In this document: piece by piece, positions 28,826 to 35,621 of the stretch | Layout of the letters: every line of letters begins with the position of its first letter | Numbering within the stretch: position 1 is the first letter of the stretch | Assembly: GCA_023433775.1 (NCBI GenBank) | Contig: JAEYTY010000163.1 | Location: forward strand, 1 to 36,436 | From: Pseudomonadota bacterium | GTDB lineage: Bacteria > Pseudomonadota > Alphaproteobacteria > Rhizobiales > Devosiaceae | DNA length: 36,436 nt | Direction of reading: 5' to 3' | The notes under the pieces: model-generated | Database searches by the model: none | Told to the model about the DNA's origin: nothing | What the model saw: the letters and a program-made list of their open reading frames with translations, nothing else | Position numbers and translations under genes: made by a program

Positions 28826-29622
28826 TCGTCGATAAAATCCTTCTCTCCGCCCGCAGAGTACGCAAAGAGTTCGGTGCGCTGGTCGCGCTCGACAATGTCG
28901 ATATAGACATTCGCCAAGGCGAAGTGGTCGCCATTATCGGCCCATCGGGCTCTGGCAAGTCCACTCTGGCGCGCTGCATCCACCAGCTCGAACGTATCGA
29001 TGCAGGCGCTATCTATCTCGATGGCGAACTTCTCGGTTTCGAACACAAGGGCGAAAAGCTGGTTCCGCTGCGAGACCGTGACACATCGCGCCAGCGCGCC
29101 CGCATGGGCATGGTGTTCCAGCAGTTCAATCTCTTCAGCCACCTCACCATTCTCGAAAATCTCATCGAAGGACCGACCCGTGTTCTGGGCCGGCCCCGGG
29201 CCGAGGCCGAAACCAAGGCGCGCGACCTGCTCACCAAGGTGCGGCTGCTCGACAAGATCGACGCCTATCCCCGCCATCTCTCCGGCGGCCAACAGCAGCG
29301 CGCAGCGATTGCCCGCGCTCTCGCCAATGAGCCCCAGCTGATGCTGTTCGACGAGCCCACCAGCGCGCTCGACCCTGAACTTGTCGGCGAGGTGCTCGAC
29401 GTCATGCGCCAGCTCGCGCTGGGCGGCATGACCATGGTGATCGTCACCCACGAAATGAGCTTTGCCCGCGACGTCGCTGACCGCATCGTCTTCATGGAAG
29501 CGGGGCGGATCGTTACCCAGGGAAAGCCGGAAGAAATCTTTTCGGCCCCAGCCGACAGCCGGCTCGGCCGGTTCCTTGCATCATCGGGCATCGCCACGGG
29601 GGAGACCGCCAGTGACGCATAA
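28822..29622 (+). CDS. ABC transporter ATP-binding protein, polar amino-acid family
   Basis: 266 residues with the complete nucleotide-binding set: Walker A GPSGSGKST at residues 40-48, Q-loop FQQFN near 99, signature LSGGQ at 153-157, Walker B LMLFDE at 173-178 and H-loop IVTHE near 200. FSHLTILENLIEGP and the overall length are those of GlnQ/HisP. It overlaps the permease gene by 4 bases at its start and the following aldo/keto-reductase-like gene by 11 bases at its end. Confidence 0.95.
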   Translation: MIVDKILLSARRVRKEFGALVALDNVDIDIRQGEVVAIIGPSGSGKSTLARCIHQLERIDAGAIYLDGELLGFEHKGEKLVPLRDRDTSRQRARMGMVFQQFNLFSHLTILENLIEGPTRVLGRPRAEAETKARDLLTKVRLLDKIDAYPRHLSGGQQQRAAIARALANEPQLMLFDEPTSALDPELVGEVLDVMRQLALGGMTMVIVTHEMSFARDVADRIVFMEAGRIVTQGKPEEIFSAPADSRLGRFLASSGIATGETASDA

Positions 29623-30598
29623 TCCAAGCAAAAATCTCGACACCAGCCGTCTGGCTTTGGGGTCGTGGCATATCTTCAACCGGCTCGACATCGCAGATGG
29701 CGCAAAGCTCGTGCGCCGCGCGCTTGATCTGGGGATTTCGCTCTTTGATGTTGGCGACTATTGGGACCACGAAATTTCCAATGAAGAGCGGTTCCGGGAC
29801 ATCGTCGCCCACCTTGGGCTGGCGCGGGACGACTATCGCGTCGGTATCAAGGTTTTCACCAATTCGGTGCAGAGCCGCGACGAACTGGTCAAGCAATCGC
29901 TTGTGCGCCTTGGTATCCATCACGCCGACTACGTAATCTGCTCACGCCCCTCGGTGACCGAAAGGCTCGAAGACGCCGTTGCCGCCATGGCGGGTCTGGT
30001 CACATCCGGCCTGACGCATGAAATTGCCGCCTCGCTCTGGGACCCGGACATGCTGGGCACGGCCATGGACTTGATGTCCAAACAGAACCTGCCCAAGCCC
30101 CGTTTCCTGCAGCTGCAATACAATGTCTGCCGCCGCTCTGTCGTCGAATCGCCTGCCTATGAGCGCCTCTTTCGCGAAAGCGGCATTTGCCTCCAGGCCG
30201 CCGACACACTGGAAGGCGGCATTCTGGCCGGCCATCTCCACCGTGATCGCTACAATCCCGGCGACAAGGAGAGCGGCCAGTGGTTCCCTGACAGGAACAT
30301 ACCACGCGATTCCGGTGGCATCCGCCCGGCCATCCGCACCATGGTGCCGCGGCTTGAACAGGCAGCCGCACAATTGAATGTAACGCCGACACAGCTTGCC
30401 ATGGCCTTTTGTCTCCTGCACCCCGCGCTGGACACACTGCTGTTTGGCGCAACGCGCGTCGAGCAACTTGAAGAAAATATCGGCGCGCTCGAATTGGCTC
30501 GCACCAGACCCGATGACGTGCTGGAAGCCACCGCGCCGCTGGCGCTCGAAGGGGCTGCGCCACCGCCCATCTTCGACGTCTCCGCCGGTATGCACTAG
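29612..30598 (+). CDS. Aldo/keto reductase-like protein with degenerate active site
   Basis: 328 residues from GTG 29612, which follows GGGGGAG at a good distance. The AKR fold is seen in LALGSWHIF, RALDLGISLFDVGDYW, the V-R-L-G-I-H-H-A-D-Y strand, FLQLQYNVCRR, and the C-terminal GATRVEQLEENI NADP-site pattern. Of the catalytic tetrad Asp, Tyr, Lys and His, D46 and K80 are present, but the position of Tyr holds W51 (Y50 is one residue off) and that of His holds S111 (in ICSRPS). A usual NADPH reduction would therefore be weak or changed. It overlaps the ABC ATPase gene by 11 bases, so it is part of the importer operon. It may process the imported substrate, regulate the transporter, or bind a ligand; none is proven. 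Confidence 0.85.
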   Translation: MTHNPSKNLDTSRLALGSWHIFNRLDIADGAKLVRRALDLGISLFDVGDYWDHEISNEERFRDIVAHLGLARDDYRVGIKVFTNSVQSRDELVKQSLVRLGIHHADYVICSRPSVTERLEDAVAAMAGLVTSGLTHEIAASLWDPDMLGTAMDLMSKQNLPKPRFLQLQYNVCRRSVVESPAYERLFRESGICLQAADTLEGGILAGHLHRDRYNPGDKESGQWFPDRNIPRDSGGIRPAIRTMVPRLEQAAAQLNVTPTQLAMAFCLLHPALDTLLFGATRVEQLEENIGALELARTRPDDVLEATAPLALEGAAPPPIFDVSAGMH

Positions 30599-30665
30599 GC
30601 GTCCGCAAACACAGTCGGTGCTGAAGCAGCTCGCGTCGGTGCCAAACGCACATTAAGGCACCGCC

Positions 30666-30707
30666 AAAAAGGAAAACCCCAGCGAACTCGTTGAGTTCAC
30701 TGGGGTT
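30666..30707 (-). terminator. Rho-independent terminator of the initiator tRNA gene
   Basis: AACCCCAG (30675-30682) pairs with CTGGGGTT (30700-30707), and inside it GAACTC pairs with GAGTTC around a 3-base loop, one C-A mismatch between. On the minus strand the hairpin is followed by TTCCTTTTT. Confidence 0.88.
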
Positions 30708-30710
30708 CTT

Positions 30711-30787
<77 letters not shown>

Positions 30788-30820
30788 TCAAACACGTCGC
30801 CGGAGGCGTTGTGTGAGCGC

Positions 30821-30849
30821 TATATAGGGGGTGCGTATCCGGACCTCAA
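30821..30849 (-). promoter_or_regulatory. Promoter of the initiator tRNA gene
   Basis: On the minus strand TTGAGG (30849-30844) is followed after exactly 17 bases by TATATA (30826-30821), 33 bases before the tRNA 5' end at 30787. Confidence 0.7.
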
Positions 30850-31016
30850 CCCCCAATCGGCCCTCGTGACGGTTTTTTGACAGGCCTGAGGAAAACCCGA
30901 CCGATTTTATGGACAAAGTCACTGGCCATGGGCCGCCACTTTGTTGCACTATTTGCTGAAATCCCTTCCACGGCCCATCTCCGGGCCCGCCAATCCATTT
31001 GATTGAGACCTCCTTT

Positions 31017-32054
31017 ATGAACCTGAAAACGCTTGGCCGAACCGACCTGAAAGTCACTGATATCTGCCTCGGCACCATGACCTGGGGCAGCCAGAACAGC
31101 GAGACCGAAGGCCATGCCCAGATTGCCATGGCGCGCGATGCCGGCATCAATTTCATGGACACTGCAGAGCTTTACGCCGTCCCCGGAAGTGCCGAAACCA
31201 GCGGTCGCACCGAGGAAATCATCGGCAATTGGTTTGCGGCCAACAAGGACCGCGACAAGTGGGTATTGGCCAGCAAGATCGTCGGCGGTGGCAGCAGCTT
31301 CATCCGCAATGGCCAGCGTGCCGATGGGCCTTCCGTCCGCACGGCGCTCGAAATCAGCCTGAAAAAGCTCAAGACCGACTACCTCGACCTCTATCAGATC
31401 CACTGGCCCAGCCGCGGTCACTACGGGTTTGAAAATTCCTGGACCTTCGCGCCGCACAAGCAGAACACTGCCGATGTCGAAGCCAATCTCACCGACATGC
31501 TCGAAACGCTCGGCGACCTCGTACGCGAGGGCAAGATCCGCCATATCGGCGTCTCCAATGAATCGACCTGGGGCATTGCCCAATGGCTCCGCATCGCCGA
31601 AGCACGCGGCCTTCCGCGTCTCGTCTCGGTGCAGAATGAATTTAATCTCCTGCGCCGCCATTTCGATCTCGACCTTGCCGAATTGAGCCATCACGAGCAG
31701 GTTGGTCTCCTGGTCTATTCTCCGCTGGCGGGCGGACTGCTGACGGGCAAGTATCGCGACGGCGCCATCCCCAAGGGCAGCCGCTACGACTATCAGAAGG
31801 GCTTCTGGCGCCTCAACGAGCATTCGGATGCCGCAACGCGTGAATATCTGGCATTGGCCGAGCGCCACGGCCTCAACGCGGTGCAGATGGCCATCGCCTT
31901 CTGCCGCAGCCGCCCCTTCACCACTGCGACAATTATCGGTGCCACCAGCACCGATCAACTGGCCATCGCGCTGGGCGCCGCCAACCTGACCTTGTCCGAC
32001 GCGGTGCTGAGCGACATCGATCAGGTTCACCGTCGCTTTCCGCGCACCATCTGA
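31017..32054 (+). CDS. NADP(H)-dependent aldo/keto reductase (Tas-like)
   Basis: 345 residues. The catalytic tetrad is complete: D48, Y53, K87 and H129 (in QIHWPSRG). The opening MNLKTLGRTDLKVTDICLGTMTWG, the insert PHKQNTADVEANL and IGATSTDQL at the NADP site match the Tas/YajO-type AKR subfamily, whose natural substrates are not well defined. The start ATG 31017 fits the family; an upstream in-frame TTG at 30999 would add six residues. It sits alone between the initiator tRNA (other strand) and the DUF599 gene, with no sign of cotranscription with the latter (about 100 bases apart). In contrast to the AKR-like gene at 29612, it looks enzymatically normal. Confidence 0.93.
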   Translation: MNLKTLGRTDLKVTDICLGTMTWGSQNSETEGHAQIAMARDAGINFMDTAELYAVPGSAETSGRTEEIIGNWFAANKDRDKWVLASKIVGGGSSFIRNGQRADGPSVRTALEISLKKLKTDYLDLYQIHWPSRGHYGFENSWTFAPHKQNTADVEANLTDMLETLGDLVREGKIRHIGVSNESTWGIAQWLRIAEARGLPRLVSVQNEFNLLRRHFDLDLAELSHHEQVGLLVYSPLAGGLLTGKYRDGAIPKGSRYDYQKGFWRLNEHSDAATREYLALAERHGLNAVQMAIAFCRSRPFTTATIIGATSTDQLAIALGAANLTLSDAVLSDIDQVHRRFPRTI

Positions 32055-32158
32055 TCGCGAGGGGCCGGCGCCAGGTGCCGGCCCGCAGCCCTTTCGTGCC
32101 CCATGGTCAAACCGGAGCCCGGCGCTATAGTCAGTGCAATCTGCGCCGGAGCCCGACC

Positions 32159-32857
32159 TTGAACACGATAACGCTCTTCACCTCGGTTTTTCCGCTGGTC
32201 GCCTATGTGGCCTACAATGTCATCGTGCCATTGGTTGAGCGCTGGCGCCCGTCGCTTTCCGTGATCATGAACATGCAGCGCCGTCGCTGGGTCGCCAATG
32301 CGGCCCGGCGCGAAAGTCCGTTCGACGCCATCCTGTCGGGCAATATCATGGGCTCAGTAAGCTTTCTGGCATCCACTTCCGTGCTGCTGGTGCTGGCCGT
32401 GTTCGCGGTGTTCGGCCAATTGCCCGCACTGATGGACGCGCTTGAATCGCTATCGCTGGAGCGCACCTACAGCCTGCTCGATGTGCAATTGCATCTCGTG
32501 ATCATGCTGATCATGTTCGTGCAGGCCTTTTTCGCTTTCACCCTGTCCCTGCGCCAGTTCAATCATTTCTGCATCATGCTCGGTGCGCTCGATCATGACC
32601 GGGTCACCACCGACGAGGAAATCGAGGCCATTGCCCGGATGAATGGCCTCGGTGCCAAAAACTTCAACAGCGGCATTCGCGCCTATTACTTTTCCGTAGC
32701 CAGCGTTGCCTGGTTTGTCTCGGAATGGCTGGCCGTCGCCGCCTGTATCGCAACCGTGCTGGTCCTGGCCCACCGCGAGTTCTTTTCCTCAGCGCACCGC
32801 ACGGCAGCGTCCGCCGCCGTCATCGCCGCGCGCCACCGCAGGGATGTACAATCATGA
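32159..32857 (+). CDS. DUF599 family inner-membrane protein
   Basis: 232 residues with about four membrane segments: near the N-terminus (TLFTSVFPLVAYVAYNVIVP), around 70-92 (VSFLASTSVLLVLAVFAVFG), around 115-138 (VIMLIMFVQAFFAFTL) and near 185-205 (FVSEWLAVAACIATVLVL). The R-R-x-W-V-x-x-x-x-x-R-x-SP-x-D-A-I-x-x-GNIMGS block and the F-N-x-x-x-R-A-Y-Y-F motif are the DUF599 marks. Function unknown in this family. The start is TTG at 32159 behind CCGGAG; a longer frame from 32075 lacks support. The gene overlaps the next by 4 bases (ATGA), so the two are coupled. Confidence 0.85.
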   Translation: MNTITLFTSVFPLVAYVAYNVIVPLVERWRPSLSVIMNMQRRRWVANAARRESPFDAILSGNIMGSVSFLASTSVLLVLAVFAVFGQLPALMDALESLSLERTYSLLDVQLHLVIMLIMFVQAFFAFTLSLRQFNHFCIMLGALDHDRVTTDEEIEAIARMNGLGAKNFNSGIRAYYFSVASVAWFVSEWLAVAACIATVLVLAHREFFSSAHRTAASAAVIAARHRRDVQS

Positions 32858-33354
32858 GATACCTCAGGCCTCTGATTGTGCTGGTGGCACTGAGCAGTGC
32901 CAGCGCATCACTCGCACAGTCCGACACCTACACCAGCGAAGATGAAGCGCTTTTGCAGCAATGCTTTGCGGGCGTCGCCGAAGCCGGTGAGGTTGATGCA
33001 GGTGGTGGCGTGAGCCTCCTCGACTGCATCGGCGCTGCCAGCAATGTCTGTCAGGAAGAAGACCCATCAACTCAAGGTATCGTTGCCTGCAATAGCCGCG
33101 AACAGAGCTGGTGGGACGAGCAACTCAACGACCATTACGCCACGCTGAAGGCCGGTCTGCAGGCGGACATTTTCGGCAGCCTTCAAAAGGCCCAGCGGGC
33201 ATGGCTGGCTTATCGCGACGCCAATTGCGATTACCAATACCAGCTATGGGGCGACGGCACGATGCGCCAGGTCATCGGATCCTATTGCTGGATGGAGATG
33301 ACAGCCCAACGGGCGATCGACCTCTCCTATGACCTCGACGCCATCAGTTTGTGA
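32854..33354 (+). CDS. Secreted LprI-like (DUF1311) protein
   Basis: 166 residues. A Sec signal peptide (MRYLRPLIVLVALSSASASLAQS, cleavage after about residue 21) is followed by an acidic linker and the LprI/DUF1311 domain: SREQSWWDEQLNDHYATL, LQKAQRAWLAYRDANCDYQ and the C-terminal aromatic Cys region IGSYCWMEM. Cysteines at C45-like (QQCF), DCIG, NVCQ, VACN, NCDY and SYCW suggest disulfides in the periplasm. Proteins with this domain include lysozyme inhibitors, but most have no proven role. Its start overlaps the DUF599 stop (ATGA), so the pair is an operon. The gene ends 6 bases from a convergent hydrolase gene. Confidence 0.85.
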   Translation: MRYLRPLIVLVALSSASASLAQSDTYTSEDEALLQQCFAGVAEAGEVDAGGGVSLLDCIGAASNVCQEEDPSTQGIVACNSREQSWWDEQLNDHYATLKAGLQADIFGSLQKAQRAWLAYRDANCDYQYQLWGDGTMRQVIGSYCWMEMTAQRAIDLSYDLDAISL

Positions 33355-33360
33355 CGCTGG

Positions 33361-34179
33361 TTAGCGCACGGGCAAATAGGTGTTCAGGAAGGCTCGGAGA
33401 TCGGACAATACCGGCGCAATGAACCGCAGGGGCCGCATGAGCGCCAAGAGCGGCGCCGGATGGCCAAGCCAGCGATATTGTTTCACTTCTGCAGCCACGC
33501 CCACCTCCGTGGACCGAGCGGCCAAGGCCGTTGCATTGCGAGACAGAACCGTCCTGTCCTCTTCCCCCGTCACCAGCAACATGGCCGGCAAACCGGCCCG
33601 AACATGTTCTATCGGCTGCGTCAGCTTTGGTTCGCGTACTGCGCCAAAGACGCGCATGGAAACCGGGCCGTCAAAAGGAAAGAAATCATAGGGACCGGAC
33701 AATCCGGCGATGCACTCAACAGCAGGCAGGCAACCGCGCGCCTGCAGCAGCGACGGGTCAACGGCCAGCATCACTGCATTATAGGCGCCCGCCGAATGCC
33801 CCACCAGCGCCAGCCGCGATCCGTAGCCGCCCCATTGCCAGATATTGGCCACAACCCATTCCACCGCATCGGCGCAGTCGTTCAGGAAGTCGGGATATTC
33901 CACATCAGGCACCAGCCGATAATCAGGCACGACAACGACATAACCCAGACTTGCCAGCGCCCGCCCGGCAAAGGCGTAATCCGCCTTGGCGCCATCGCTC
34001 CACCCGCCACCATAAAAGAACACGACCACCGGGCGTGGGCCGCTCTGATCTCCCGAGGGGCGATAGATATCGAGCTTCTGCCGCGGCAAAGGCCCGTACA
34101 CCACGTCCCTTGCCGCCCGTTCGGACCCCGAATCCTTGAGGGCCAGGAAATTAAGTATGGTGAGAATGGAAATTTTCAT
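33361..34179 (-). CDS. Alpha/beta hydrolase, BD-FAE/acetylesterase-like (paralog 1)
   Basis: 272 residues from ATG 34179. The family is the Est/BD-FAE-like group: VVVFFYGGGW is the oxyanion-hole motif, GHSAGA near residue 133 the nucleophile elbow, EEDRTV the acid region and GHPAPL the His. The first 20 residues (MKISILTILNFLALKDSG) could be a weak membrane-associated segment. A GTG at 34221 would add 14 residues; I prefer the ATG but the ribosome site is not strong for either. It is about half identical over long stretches to the gene at 35622, with the same GHSAGAYNAVMLA and GPYDF(F/Y)PF blocks. Natural ester substrate unknown. It is divergent from the iron-storage pair. Confidence 0.85.
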   Translation of the reverse strand: MKISILTILNFLALKDSGSERAARDVVYGPLPRQKLDIYRPSGDQSGPRPVVVFFYGGGWSDGAKADYAFAGRALASLGYVVVVPDYRLVPDVEYPDFLNDCADAVEWVVANIWQWGGYGSRLALVGHSAGAYNAVMLAVDPSLLQARGCLPAVECIAGLSGPYDFFPFDGPVSMRVFGAVREPKLTQPIEHVRAGLPAMLLVTGEEDRTVLSRNATALAARSTEVGVAAEVKQYRWLGHPAPLLALMRPLRFIAPVLSDLRAFLNTYLPVR

Positions 34180-34296
34180 CTGCCCGCTTTGGTCCTTGGG
34201 CCCAGCAACGGAGTGTTGCACGAAACTGTTTCGTGTGACCGCGAAATTCTCTCAGGGACAAACCGCCCACCACCTCGATAGCGACAATTTATGACG

Positions 34297-34325
34297 TTGA
34301 CATTCAGGTATGCGGGTCGTTTATT
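34297..34325 (+). promoter_or_regulatory. Sigma70-type promoter of the BFD-like/bfr operon
   Basis: TTGACA (34297-34302) is followed after 17 bases by TTTATT (34320-34325), about 45 bases before the ATG at 34370. The -35 is a perfect consensus. I did not find a convincing Irr/ICE or Fur box. Confidence 0.65.
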
Positions 34326-34369
34326 GCGCCCGTTGAGAACGCCCCCACGAGAACAGCCTTCAGGCCGTC

Positions 34370-34681
34370 ATGCTTGTTTGCCAGTGCAATATGATCACCT
34401 CCAAGGAGATTGAGGATATCGTCCTCGATCTGCTCGCGGCAGATCCGTGGCAATTGGTCGTTCCGGCCAAGGTCTATGCCGAGCTCAACCGACGCGCAAA
34501 ATGCAGTGGCTGCGTGCCGAATGTGGTGGACATTATCGTGCGCGTCACGGAAAACTACCACACGCAGCAAGCCCTGCCGCCCGCTGAGCTGGTCGATCTC
34601 CAGTCCGGGCTGGAAAAGCTCAAAAAGCAACGGAATGGAGTACGTCGTGAAAGGCGAACCACAGGTCATCGAGCGGCTTAA
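34370..34681 (+). CDS. BFD-like [2Fe-2S]-binding protein (bacterioferritin-associated ferredoxin family)
   Basis: 103 residues. The four iron-sulfur cysteines fit the BFD pattern, CxC at C4/C6 (MLVCQCN) and CxxC at C45/C48 (CSGC), with an intervening helical region. Bacterioferritin-associated ferredoxins donate electrons to bacterioferritin to release stored ferric iron. The protein is longer than the 64-residue E. coli Bfd: after C48 there is a V-P-N-V-V-D-I-I-V-R-V helix and a polar tail. The start at 34370 is needed for the CxC pair; its ribosome site is weak. The end overlaps the bacterioferritin gene by 35 bases. Direct linkage with bfr supports the function. Confidence 0.82.
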   Translation: MLVCQCNMITSKEIEDIVLDLLAADPWQLVVPAKVYAELNRRAKCSGCVPNVVDIIVRVTENYHTQQALPPAELVDLQSGLEKLKKQRNGVRRERRTTGHRAA

Positions 34682-35132
34682 CGAAGCCCTCTTCCTCGAA
34701 CTCGGCGCAGTCAACCAGTATTGGGTGCATTATCGACTGCTGGACGATTGGGGCTACAAGCGCCTCGCCTCCAAGGAGCGCGCGGAATCGATCGAGGAAA
34801 TGCATCACGCCGACAAGCTGATTGAGCGCATCATTTTCCTTGAGGGCCATCCAAATCTGCAGCGCGTCGCGCCGCTGCGCATTGGCCAGACCATCAAGGA
34901 AGTGCTCGAGGCCGATCTGGCCGGCGAATACGATGCCCGCAAGGCCTATAAGGCCAGCCGCGAGCTCTGCGAGGAACTTGGCGACTACGTTTCCAAGAAC
35001 CTCTTCGAGGAACTTCTCGCCGACGAGGAAGGTCATATCGACTTCCTCGAAACCCAGCTTGAATTGCTCGACAAGATCGGGCCTGAAAAATATGGCCAGC
35101 TCAATTCGGCCCCTGCTGACGAAGCCGAATAA
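34647..35132 (+). CDS. bfr: Bacterioferritin
   Basis: 161 residues from GTG 34647. With this start the key residues fall exactly at the canonical positions: ferroxidase ligands E18, E51, H54, E94, E127 and H130, and the heme ligand M52. GGAG lies 6 bases upstream, so GTG is well supported; ATG 34635 would add four residues. Bacterioferritin forms 24-mer shells that oxidise and store iron and bind heme between subunits. It is the second gene of the pair with the BFD-like ferredoxin, with a 35-base overlap, so translation is probably coupled. It ends at a strong terminator. Confidence 0.97.
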   Translation: MKGEPQVIERLNEALFLELGAVNQYWVHYRLLDDWGYKRLASKERAESIEEMHHADKLIERIIFLEGHPNLQRVAPLRIGQTIKEVLEADLAGEYDARKAYKASRELCEELGDYVSKNLFEELLADEEGHIDFLETQLELLDKIGPEKYGQLNSAPADEAE

Positions 35133-35142
35133 ACCGCTCAAG

Positions 35143-35168
35143 CGCCCGGACCAACATCCGGGCGTTTT
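35143..35168 (+). terminator. Rho-independent terminator of bfr
   Basis: CGCCCGGA (35143-35150) pairs perfectly with TCCGGGCG (35157-35164) around a 6-base loop, followed by TTTTC. Confidence 0.92.
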
Positions 35169-35198
35169 CATTAGGTCTTTGCAACATTGCGGAGCGTC

Positions 35199-35612
35199 AT
35201 GGCTTACCACACGGGTCGCCTGATCGATCATATCCACCTGCGCAGCCGACACTTTGCACTGGCCCGGCATTTCTATGGCCAGATCCTGTCGGTGCTGGGC
35301 GTACCCTTCAGCGCCTCAGGCGAACGCTGGTTTCAGGCCGATGAATTGTTCGTCGATGCTGCAGATGCGCGCACGCCCGTTAGCCGCGTGCACCTCGCCT
35401 TCCAAGCGCTCGACCGCGAAACCGTCGATCGCTTTTACGAGGTCGCCCTTATCTCGGGTGGTACCGACAATGGCAGACCAGGGCCCCGCGACTATCACCC
35501 GGGCTATTATGCCTGTTTCGTGCTCGACCCCGATGGCAACAATATCGAGGCCGTCTTCCACGGCGCTGCCCAGCGCTCTGCGCCCTCAGTGGTCATCACG
35601 CCCGAGACTTAG
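35199..35612 (+). CDS. VOC-fold (glyoxalase/bleomycin-resistance type) protein
   Basis: 137 residues. The fold marks are IDHIHLRSRHFALARHFYGQILSVLG at the N-terminus (metal His in IDHIHL, helix after it), SRVHLAF in the second module (metal His), and the C-terminal ACFVLDPDGNNIEAVFH with the metal Glu. Such proteins act as glyoxalases, dioxygenases or resistance proteins; the substrate cannot be told here. The ATG at 35199 is favoured over the in-frame 35187 start because GGAG lies at 35190-35193. It stands after the bfr terminator, so it is probably a separate transcript. Confidence 0.9.
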   Translation: MAYHTGRLIDHIHLRSRHFALARHFYGQILSVLGVPFSASGERWFQADELFVDAADARTPVSRVHLAFQALDRETVDRFYEVALISGGTDNGRPGPRDYHPGYYACFVLDPDGNNIEAVFHGAAQRSAPSVVITPET

Positions 35613-35621
35613 CGTGCCGGC

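Noticed and set aside
30846..32030. A minus-strand open frame of 394 codons opposite the Tas-like reductase
   Set aside because: It covers the antisense of a conserved AKR with an intact tetrad; the composition is shadow-like and it overlaps the initiator tRNA promoter.
34304..34714. A minus-strand 136-codon ORF opposite the BFD-like and bfr genes
   Set aside because: The plus strand carries canonical iron-sulfur and ferroxidase residues at the right positions; the ORF also covers their promoter.
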